Origin: Pseudobutyrivibrio sp.
GTDB lineage: Bacteria; Bacillota; Clostridia; Lachnospirales; Lachnospiraceae
Length of the DNA stretch: 64,000 bases
Direction: 5' to 3'
Assembly (NCBI GenBank): GCA_017557435.1
Contig: JAFYYR010000006.1
Span: 38,118 to 102,117 of the forward strand
A program made the position numbers and the translations under genes. Below the pieces are notes generated by a model. That model worked only from the letters and a program-made list of their open reading frames with translations, was not told where the DNA came from and did not search any database. Below are positions 57,454 through 64,000 of the stretch, piece by piece (within the stretch, counting starts at the first letter, position 1; each line of letters opens with the position of its first letter).

Positions 57454-57648
57454 ATGAAAAAGAGAGGCTTAGATAAGGGATTGATTGTTTCATTTGGCAC
57501 ACTTGCATTGTTGTTTGCAGTTGGGATATTGTTTTTTGTTCTATTTATTTTTGATATCGATATAACAGAGAATTTGACTAGCGTAGTTGGCTCATATTCA
57601 GGACTTTCTGGAGGGATTTGGCTTATATTACTTCTGAGAAATTGTTGA
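57454..57648 (+). CDS. Small membrane protein, two helices
   Basis: The protein has 64 residues. CGGAGG lies 7 bp before ATG 57454. Two hydrophobic segments (about 10-32 and 42-60) are separated by a short polar loop. No family is recognised. Its stop codon overlaps the -35 of the next gene. Confidence 0.55.
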   Translation: MKKRGLDKGLIVSFGTLALLFAVGILFFVLFIFDIDITENLTSVVGSYSGLSGGIWLILLLRNC

Positions 57649-57673
57649 CTATGTATAGTGCTTTTTCTATAAT
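57645..57673 (+). promoter_or_regulatory. Promoter of the surface protein gene
   Basis: TTGACT (57645-57650), 17 bp, TATAAT (57668-57673). Confidence 0.65.
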
Positions 57674-57756
57674 TAAATTATCTATATGTAGTGTGGCTTT
57701 TGTTCCAAAATGCTAATTCTAGTATTGATGCCACAGAAAGTGGAAGGTAATTGATT

Positions 57757-59145
57757 ATGAATAAATTGTTTAAAAGGACTATAAATATTGTTGCTATTGG
57801 GATTATGGTTTTTGCGATGAACATCGTTGCTTTTGCTCAGGGCACAACCACGATTTCTGTTTCCAAAAGCTCTGCTGCGGTGGGAGATTCTATTACAGTT
57901 TCCGTAACTGCCACAGAGAGCGGTACAGTTACTGTTAAGTACACATCTAGTATGTTGACTCTCAGTAGTTGTTCAGCTTCAGGATATAGTTCTCAGGGTA
58001 ATTCAGTTACTTTTGATGGCAAGACAGGAGATTTAGTATTTTCAGCAGCGGCAGAGGGTACAGCTTCTATTATAGTTTCATCATCTAGCTGTTCAGGTAG
58101 TAGTACTACTCTTACTATAGGTGGCGGGTCAGCAGCGGCAGCTGAGGCTCCAGCTGAGCCAGAGCCAGCAGCAGAGGAACCTGCAGCTGAAGAGCCAGCG
58201 GCAGAAGAGCCTACAGAGCAGCCAGCAGCTCCAGCGGCACCATCAGGTTCAGCAGTTGGTACTCTTAATGCAGACGGTGGATTTGATATAGGTGGAGTTC
58301 CTTACGTAGTTTCAGAGCGTTACAAGGACAATGAAATCCCAGCTGGTTTTGATAAGACTACAATCAAAATCGGTTCTGGTACATACAGTGAGCTTACTAA
58401 TGGCGCTATAACACTTTTATATTTGAAGCCTGCTGATAATACACAGGGTTCAGGTGTTTTCTATATTTATGATGAGGCTGCAGGTACAGTTTCCAATTTC
58501 GTATTATTAGGTGATGCTGACAAATACGTCCTCGTTAAGGAGGCAACAGATGCACCTGGTAGCGGTTTCTCACAGACAGTAGTTAATGTTAATGGAGTTG
58601 ATGTTCCAGCATTTACCATTGATGGCGCAGAATTCTTCTATGTATATGGTCAGAATCAGGATCAGGTAGAGGGATGGTTTGTTTATGATCAGACTTATGG
58701 CACTGTATCACGTGTTGATACATCAGCACTTGCATCAGGTTCAGATTCTTCAGATGATGCTGCAGAGGCTACAGCAAGTGAGCCTACTGACAATAGCGTA
58801 TACAAGGAAAAGCTTGGCTTATACAGAAAGATAATAATGGGACTTATTGTTCTTTGTGTTATCCTTCTATTCATTACAATTAATAAGATTCTTAAGTCTC
58901 GTGGAGATGACGATGATTTCGATGGAGATGTTTTTGCTAAGTCTCCAGTTAAGGCTTCTAGAAAATTACCTCGTTCAATCGTTTTCAATAATCCTGATGA
59001 GGATGAAGAAGAGGAAGAAGATGAGGATATCTTCGAGGACGAGGAAGAGGAATACGACGATTACGACGACTTCAGCACTAGCGAGGGCTCTTTTGAGGAG
59101 CGTCGTGATGCTAGTCTTAATATGATGGATCTTAATGATCTTTAA
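57757..59145 (+). CDS. Membrane-anchored surface protein with Pro/Ala/Glu linker and acidic cytoplasmic tail
   Basis: The protein has 462 residues. The signal peptide ends near AFAQ (about 28). An Ig/cohesin-like beta domain follows (about 29-125, very Ser/Thr-rich). An AEEPAAEEP repeat linker (about 128-165) leads to a second extracytoplasmic domain (about 170-325). One helix (about 352-372) is followed by a cytoplasmic tail dominated by Asp and Glu. The topology suggests a link between the cell surface and the cytoplasm; there is no sortase signal. ATG 57757 has GGAAGG upstream. clpC starts 24 bp later. Confidence 0.7.
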   Translation: MNKLFKRTINIVAIGIMVFAMNIVAFAQGTTTISVSKSSAAVGDSITVSVTATESGTVTVKYTSSMLTLSSCSASGYSSQGNSVTFDGKTGDLVFSAAAEGTASIIVSSSSCSGSSTTLTIGGGSAAAAEAPAEPEPAAEEPAAEEPAAEEPTEQPAAPAAPSGSAVGTLNADGGFDIGGVPYVVSERYKDNEIPAGFDKTTIKIGSGTYSELTNGAITLLYLKPADNTQGSGVFYIYDEAAGTVSNFVLLGDADKYVLVKEATDAPGSGFSQTVVNVNGVDVPAFTIDGAEFFYVYGQNQDQVEGWFVYDQTYGTVSRVDTSALASGSDSSDDAAEATASEPTDNSVYKEKLGLYRKIIMGLIVLCVILLFITINKILKSRGDDDDFDGDVFAKSPVKASRKLPRSIVFNNPDEDEEEEEDEDIFEDEEEEYDDYDDFSTSEGSFEERRDASLNMMDLNDL

Positions 59146-59169
59146 TCTGATTTGGCAAAGGAGCTAAAT

Positions 59170-61611
59170 ATGGAATATTCAAAACAGGCTAAAAGAGCCA
59201 TTACTGGTGCTTCAAAGCTATCTAAGTCTTTACAGCACAGTTATGTTGGCACAGAGCATTTGCTTATTTCTATTATTGACCAGGAAAATTCTCTTGCTGC
59301 AAAGGTTTTGAATTCAAATGGTGTTAATAGAGATAATCTACTTAAATTAGTAGAAGAACTTATTTCTCCAGGTGGAGAAGTGGCTGTTCAGGAGCGCGAT
59401 GGTTACACTCCAAAGATGGAACAGCTCTTAGATCACGCTGCAGATGAAGCAGACAAATGTAATTCAAAGACAATAGGCACAGAGCACTTACTTCTTGCTA
59501 TGATTCGCATGCAGGATTGTTCGGGAGCTAGACTCCTTAACTCTCTTGATGTTAATCCGCACAAGCTATTTTCAGAGCTTGTAGCAGGTATGGGTGCCGA
59601 GGGTGCTGTATATAAGGAAGAGATGCAGGCTATTAACAATGGCCGCAAGAAAAATGATGTCTCATATTTGGACCAGTTTTCTAGAGATTTGACTCAGATG
59701 GCAGAGGACGGAGAACTTGATCCTATTGTAGGCAGAGACTCAGAGATTCAGCGAGTTATACAGATTCTTTCTAGACGTGGTAAAAATAATCCATGTCTTA
59801 TTGGTGAACCTGGAGTTGGTAAGACAGCTATAGTAGAGGGCCTTGCTGAGAGAATTGTGGAGGGAAGTGTTCCTGATTCTGTTAAGGACATTAGAGTACT
59901 TTCACTTGATCTATCTGGCATGGTTGCAGGTTCTAAATATCGTGGTGAGTTCGAGGAGAGAATCAAGCGAGTTATTGCAGAAGTAATCGAAGAGGGTAAT
60001 ATCCTTCTATTTATAGATGAGATTCATACGCTTATTGGTGCCGGCGGAGCAGAGGGAGCTATTGATGCTTCCAATATTTTAAAGCCTGCTATGGCAAGAG
60101 GCGAGATTCAGATTCTCGGTGCTACAACTATTACTGAGTATCGTAAATACGTAGAAAAAGATGCAGCTTTAGAGCGTCGTTTCCAGCCAGTTGTTGTGGA
60201 GGAGCCATCTACAGAGGAGACTATCGCTATTCTTAAGGGCGTTAGATACCTGTACGAGGAGCATCATGGAATAGTTATTCCAGATGAGGCTGTTGAGGCT
60301 TGCGTTAATCTTTCAGAGAGATATATTGCAGATAGATTTCTCCCTGACAAGGCTATAGATTTAATGGATGAGGCAGCTGCTTCATTGAAACTATCATATG
60401 TTAAGAAGACTGATAATAAGGATGATGGTCTTGACGATCGTATAGCAGTTTTGGCTGAGGAGATGGAAGAGGCTATTATTGCAGGAGATATTGCTCTTGC
60501 CAGCCAGCTTAAGCAGGAGAAGGACAATCTTCTTGAGCAGAAGCTTGCAGCTGAGAAAAAAGCTTCTCGTAAGAAACAGACTAAAAAGGCAGTCCTTACA
60601 GAGAATGATGTGGCTGCAGTTGTTGCCCTTTGGACTAAGATACCTGTTGCTAAGCTTACAGAGCAGGAGTCAGTTAGACTTAGAAAAATCGAAAGCATTT
60701 TACATAAGAGAGTTATTGGACAGGAGGAGGCAGTTTCTGCTGTCGCTCGTGCTGTCAGACGTGGTAGAGTTGGCCTCAAGGAAAAGGGAAGACCTATTGG
60801 TTCATTCCTATTCTTAGGTCCTACTGGTGTTGGTAAGACAGAGATTTCCAAGGCTCTTGCAGAGGCAGTCTTTGGTAATGAATCATCTATGATTCGTGTC
60901 GATATGAGTGAGTACATGGAGAAGCACTCAGTATCTAAGATGATTGGTTCGCCTCCAGGATATGTTGGATACGAAGAGGGAGGTCAGCTTTCAGAGAAGG
61001 TTCGTCGCAATCCTTATTCGGTTATCCTATTCGATGAGATTGAAAAGGCACATCCAGATGTGTTTAATGTGTTGTTACAGATTCTTGATGACGGTCATGT
61101 TACAGATTCTCAGGGACGCAAGGTAGACTTCAAGAATACCATCATTATTATGACAAGTAATGCCGGAGCTCAGGCTATTGTTGAGCCTAAGAAACTTGGT
61201 TTTGCTTCAAAAGAAGATGCAAGCAAGGATTACGAGTTCATGAAAAATGGCGTTATGGAAGAGGTTAAGCGTATTTTCAAGCCAGAGTTCTTGAATCGTA
61301 TTGATGAGACTATTGTATTTAGAGCTCTCACTAAGGACGACATGAAGAAGATCGCAGCTCTTCAGGTTAATCAGTTTATTTCTCGCTGCAAGGAGCAGAT
61401 GGATATTACAGTATCTATCCCAGCAGCAGTTAAGACATGGATTGTGGAGAAGGCTTTTGACCCTAAATACGGTGCTAGACCTATCCGCAGAAAGATTCAG
61501 ACTGCCCTTGAAGATGTTATGGCAGAAGATATTTTAGCAGGCAAAATCAAGTCCTATGACTCAGTTAAGGCTAAGGTTAAAAAGGATGAAGTTGTTTTTG
61601 AAAAATGCTAA
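59170..61611 (+). CDS. clpC: ATP-dependent Clp protease ATPase subunit ClpC
   Basis: The protein has 813 residues. Two Clp N repeats (about 1-145) precede AAA1 with GEPGVGKT and AAA2 with GPTGVGKTE. Between them is a short middle domain with UVR-like character ([27 protein letters not shown]), typical of ClpC rather than ClpB. It unfolds substrates for ClpP. ATG 59170 is set by AAAGGAG. Unlike in Bacillus, no ctsR, mcsA or mcsB lies upstream and no CtsR site was noticed. Confidence 0.95.
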   Translation: MEYSKQAKRAITGASKLSKSLQHSYVGTEHLLISIIDQENSLAAKVLNSNGVNRDNLLKLVEELISPGGEVAVQERDGYTPKMEQLLDHAADEADKCNSKTIGTEHLLLAMIRMQDCSGARLLNSLDVNPHKLFSELVAGMGAEGAVYKEEMQAINNGRKKNDVSYLDQFSRDLTQMAEDGELDPIVGRDSEIQRVIQILSRRGKNNPCLIGEPGVGKTAIVEGLAERIVEGSVPDSVKDIRVLSLDLSGMVAGSKYRGEFEERIKRVIAEVIEEGNILLFIDEIHTLIGAGGAEGAIDASNILKPAMARGEIQILGATTITEYRKYVEKDAALERRFQPVVVEEPSTEETIAILKGVRYLYEEHHGIVIPDEAVEACVNLSERYIADRFLPDKAIDLMDEAAASLKLSYVKKTDNKDDGLDDRIAVLAEEMEEAIIAGDIALASQLKQEKDNLLEQKLAAEKKASRKKQTKKAVLTENDVAAVVALWTKIPVAKLTEQESVRLRKIESILHKRVIGQEEAVSAVARAVRRGRVGLKEKGRPIGSFLFLGPTGVGKTEISKALAEAVFGNESSMIRVDMSEYMEKHSVSKMIGSPPGYVGYEEGGQLSEKVRRNPYSVILFDEIEKAHPDVFNVLLQILDDGHVTDSQGRKVDFKNTIIIMTSNAGAQAIVEPKKLGFASKEDASKDYEFMKNGVMEEVKRIFKPEFLNRIDETIVFRALTKDDMKKIAALQVNQFISRCKEQMDITVSIPAAVKTWIVEKAFDPKYGARPIRRKIQTALEDVMAEDILAGKIKSYDSVKAKVKKDEVVFEKC

Positions 61612-61630
61612 TTTTTATGGTCTATGATTA

Positions 61631-61659
61631 TTGTTAAAAACAAGTTCCTTTGTTATAAT
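61631..61659 (+). promoter_or_regulatory. Promoter of the gene at 61706
   Basis: TTGTTA (61631-61636), 17 bp, TATAAT (61654-61659), with an extended TG. Confidence 0.65.
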
Positions 61660-61705
61660 CGGACTAAGACAAGCCGTTCATGGCAGCAATACAGGAGGAT
61701 TTGAG

Positions 61706-62119
61706 ATGGCTGTAATTAGCGAATTGATTCGCAGCGAAGCAGACGGAACTATCAGTTTTGGTGACTACACACTTTCTGATAAGAAAAAGCTTGATAATTA
61801 CAAGCATGAAGGGGATTTATACAAGGTTAAGACTTTTGCAGACATTACAAAGCTTGAGCGCAATGGCATGTTTGTATATGAGTCAGTACCTGGTACAGCA
61901 GTTGCTAATTTTAATTGTACTTCAGAGCAGGTATCATTTACCGTTGAGGGTAAGGAAGATGCCATGGTTACATTAGAACTTGAGCCAGAGACAGATTACG
62001 AGATTACTGTTGATGGTGCTAACGCAGGTCAGATGAAGACCAATGTAGGCGGTAAGCTTAATATTTCAGTTGAGCTTGATCCAGGCGTAGCTGTTAATGT
62101 AACTGTTAAGAGAGTTTAA
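61706..62119 (+). CDS. Conserved small protein, unknown function
   Basis: The protein has 137 residues, is soluble and predicted mainly beta. The N-terminus MAVISELIRSEADGTISFGDYTL is followed by a compact domain ending in alternating hydrophobic strands. AGGAGG precedes ATG 61706. Similar Lachnospiraceae proteins are often labelled 'endosialidase', but I see no glycosidase motif to support that name. It is monocistronic, with its own promoter and terminator. Confidence 0.65.
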   Translation: MAVISELIRSEADGTISFGDYTLSDKKKLDNYKHEGDLYKVKTFADITKLERNGMFVYESVPGTAVANFNCTSEQVSFTVEGKEDAMVTLELEPETDYEITVDGANAGQMKTNVGGKLNISVELDPGVAVNVTVKRV

Positions 62120-62136
62120 TACTGCAGACGATTTAT

Positions 62137-62167
62137 AATCTTCCCATAGAAATATGGGGAGATTTTT
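62137..62167 (+). terminator. Terminator of the gene at 61706
   Basis: AATCTTCCCATA (62137-62148) pairs with TATGGGGAGATT, followed by T. Confidence 0.82.
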
Positions 62168-62202
62168 CTATATAATATAGATAAAAATGAGAGGAGAATA
62201 AT

Positions 62203-63588
62203 ATGGCAAAAAAGAATGTATCTGTATTCTTTTGTCAGGAATGTGGGAATGAGACATCTAAGTGGTCTGGACAGTGTCCTGCTTGCGGTGCATGGAACAC
62301 TCTTGTAGAAGAGGTGGTTGATAAGTCCACTATCAAGACCCGTGCTAAGGTTTCAGATGTTAAGCCTACAAAGATAATTGATGTTACAGCCTCAAATGAA
62401 AATAGAATCTCTACTAATATAGAAGAGTTTGATAGAGTACTTGGCGGTGGTATAGTTCCGGGCTCCATGGTATTAGTCGGCGGCGACCCAGGAATTGGTA
62501 AGTCTACCTTGCTTTTACAGACCTGTAGAGAACTCTGTCTAGCTGGTGTAGATGTTATGTATGTATCTGGTGAGGAGTCTCTTCAACAGATTAAGATTCG
62601 CGCAGATAGAATAGGCAAGTTTAATGACAAGTTGGATCTTTTATGCGAGACCAATCTAGATACTATTAAGGCAGTGGTAGAGCGAGAGAAGCCTACAGTA
62701 CTTATAATCGATTCTATCCAGACTATGTACAATGAATCTGTTACATCGGCTCCTGGTTCTGTATCTCAGGTTAGAGAGTCCACAAGTGTTCTTATGGAGA
62801 TTGCCAAGGTACAGGGGATAGCTGTATTTATAGTTGGTCATGTTACTAAGGAAGGTACTGTGGCGGGCCCTAGAGTTTTAGAACACATGGTAGATACAGT
62901 TTTATATTTTGAAGGTGATAGACATGCTTCCTATAGAATACTTCGTGGCGTAAAAAATCGATTTGGTTCTACAAATGAGATAGGCGTCTTTGAAATGCGA
63001 GATGTGGGACTTATGGAGGTTAAGAACCCGTCAGCTGTTATGTTGGATGGTAGACCAGAGAATGCAACTGGTTCTATTGTTACATGTTCTATGGAAGGAA
63101 CTCGTCCTATTCTTGTTGAAATACAGTCTCTAGTTAGCAAGACTGCTTTTGAGATACCTAGACGTATGGCTACTGGCTGTGATTATAATAGAGTGAATCT
63201 GCTTGTGGCGGTTTTGGAGAGAATGCGTGATGCAAAAGCTAATAGGTCCTGTGGTATTTTTCTAGGCCGTTCTGATATATATGTAAATATAGCAGGTGGT
63301 ATCCGTATAAATGAGCCGGCAGTAGACCTTGCGATAGCTATGGCTATCTACAGTAGCGAGAAGGAGATTGCTGTAGATGCTAAGACCATTATATTCGGAG
63401 AGATAGGATTATCTGGCGAGGTGCGTTCTGTAAGTATGGCAGAGCAGCGTGTAAGTGAGGCCAAAAAGCTTGGCTTTGAAAAAGCTATTATTCCATATTC
63501 CAATATGGCATCTGTTTCTAATATAAAAGGAATAGAAGTGGTTGGAGTGGCAAATGTAAAAGAAGCAGTAGATGCTATATCTCGTTAA
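62203..63588 (+). CDS. radA: DNA repair protein RadA
   Basis: The protein has 461 residues. The zinc ribbon has C11, C14, C25 and C28 (CQECG...CPACG). The RecA-like ATPase has GGDPGIGKST. The RadA motif KNRFGSTNE is present, and the C-terminal Lon-like domain lies at about 300-461. It promotes branch migration in recombination. AGAGGAG precedes the ATG, and TATAAT lies nearby at 62171-62176. Confidence 0.96.
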   Translation: MAKKNVSVFFCQECGNETSKWSGQCPACGAWNTLVEEVVDKSTIKTRAKVSDVKPTKIIDVTASNENRISTNIEEFDRVLGGGIVPGSMVLVGGDPGIGKSTLLLQTCRELCLAGVDVMYVSGEESLQQIKIRADRIGKFNDKLDLLCETNLDTIKAVVEREKPTVLIIDSIQTMYNESVTSAPGSVSQVRESTSVLMEIAKVQGIAVFIVGHVTKEGTVAGPRVLEHMVDTVLYFEGDRHASYRILRGVKNRFGSTNEIGVFEMRDVGLMEVKNPSAVMLDGRPENATGSIVTCSMEGTRPILVEIQSLVSKTAFEIPRRMATGCDYNRVNLLVAVLERMRDAKANRSCGIFLGRSDIYVNIAGGIRINEPAVDLAIAMAIYSSEKEIAVDAKTIIFGEIGLSGEVRSVSMAEQRVSEAKKLGFEKAIIPYSNMASVSNIKGIEVVGVANVKEAVDAISR

Positions 63589-63594
63589 TAATAT

Positions 63595-63629
63595 GAGACC
63601 TCAAGGCAATATCTTGGGGTCTCATTTTT
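63595..63629 (+). terminator. radA terminator
   Basis: GAGACCTCAAG (63595-63605) pairs with CTTGGGGTCTC (63613-63623), followed by ATTTTT. Confidence 0.88.
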
Positions 63630-63713
63630 AATTGTAAAAATAATTAGTACAATTCACACAATTTTACCAGATACGGGCAAATAGATTTACTTTAAAAAAT
63701 CACAGAAAATCTG

Positions 63714-63770
63714 TTGACACTAGTGATTCTAGGTGCTATTATAATCGAGCACTGAGGGAAACGAAGTGCT
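63714..63770 (+). promoter_or_regulatory. rRNA operon promoter P1 and start-proximal hairpin
   Basis: TTGACA (63714-63719), 17 bp, TATTAT (63737-63742), overlapping TATAAT. It is followed at the start site by AGCACT (63748-63753) with AGTGCT (63765-63770). Confidence 0.75.
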
Positions 63771-63849
63771 GAAGCGAAACAGGAAATTGAGAAAATTGTT
63801 CATACAATTTTAATTTCTTAAAAAGTTTCAAAAATAAATAAAAAAGTTG

Positions 63850-63902
63850 TTGACAAACGGCTAGCGACATGATAGTATAAACGAGTTGCTGCTGAGGGCA
63901 AC
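63850..63902 (+). promoter_or_regulatory. rRNA operon promoter P2 and start-proximal hairpin
   Basis: TTGACA (63850-63855), 17 bp, TAGTAT (63873-63878). It is followed by GTTGC (63885-63889) with GCAAC (63898-63902). The sequence to the window end (GATAACTGAACAGTG...) looks like an rRNA leader; the 16S gene itself is not yet reached. Confidence 0.7.
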
Positions 63903-64000
63903 AACAAAGCGAAGATTGATAACTGAACAGTGAAACAAACCTTGAATTAATACAAGTTTTTAAAACATGTATCCTTGAAATTCATTTAGTTTCTAAGACG

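Noticed and set aside
60264-60917. Long open frame on the minus strand (217 codons) inside clpC
   Set aside because: It is fully antisense to conserved ClpC domains, has Ser/Arg/Leu-rich composition typical of a shadow frame, and lacks a ribosome site.
1-64000. CRISPR array, prophage or insertion sequence
   Set aside because: No regularly spaced repeats, integrase, transposase or phage structural genes are visible.

Overview
The window looks like the chromosome of a low-GC Clostridia bacterium of the family Lachnospiraceae, in the Butyrivibrio/Pseudobutyrivibrio range. This placement is an inference. It rests on AT-rich intergenic DNA with clean TTGACA/TATAAT promoters and GGAGG ribosome sites, a lysine/alanine-rich DUF6465-type protein, a type III glutamine synthetase, a PPi-type phosphofructokinase, a very large 2-hydroxyacyl-CoA dehydratase activator, and a dgt-dnaG-rpoD-trmK cluster. 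No prophage, insertion sequence or CRISPR array is visible. Nearly all genes lie on the + strand; the one clear exception is the 1416-codon gene at 34918-39168.

Layout. 1-1650: a gene end, a P-loop kinase, a candidate noncoding RNA with internal repeats, and tRNA-Leu(CAG). 1737-8318: an ABC permease/ATPase pair, a secreted Ntn-hydrolase-like protein and a two-component system. 8531-15626: dgt, dnaG, rpoD, trmK, a TGS-uridine kinase-like protein and RNase P RNA. 16001-20260: CarD-like regulator, PAP2 phosphatase, small membrane protein, PPi-phosphofructokinase and an amidohydrolase. 20370-28659: addB-addA, a small acidic protein and a PrsA-like lipoprotein. 28825-34856: the DUF6465-type protein, a thioesterase, a lipoprotein, htpG behind a perfect CIRCE operator, and a GH13 protein with altered active-site motifs. 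39492-55282: a nitrogen/glutamine island (gltB, gltD, asnB, glnA type III, Amt-PII fusion, degenerate glutamine synthetase, ANTAR antiterminator, pyrG). 55377-63588: purine permease, small membrane proteins, a surface protein, clpC, an unknown protein and radA. 63589-64000: tandem promoters and leader of an rRNA operon whose 16S gene lies beyond the window.

The most interesting system is the nitrogen island. Four leaders (gltB, asnB, amt and the GS-like gene) each carry a short hairpin with the same hexaloop AAAGGC. Its stem changes in a compensatory way, and it overlaps a strong Rho-independent terminator. The loop has the A1/G4 pattern recognised by ANTAR antiterminators, and an ANTAR protein is encoded in the same island. 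That protein's receiver domain has Asn at the phospho-acceptor position. It sits directly behind a glutamine synthetase homologue that lacks two of three n2 metal ligands, and downstream of an ammonium transporter fused to a PII domain. I infer a nitrogen-sensing antitermination circuit in which a non-phosphorylated ANTAR protein is controlled by protein partners, possibly the degenerate synthetase.

Other structure that genes do not explain includes: a leader motif shared by htpG and type III glnA; a family of tandem double hairpins with variable outer stems in at least three or four intergenic regions; a MITE-like element behind rnpB; and a large palindromic element behind gltD.
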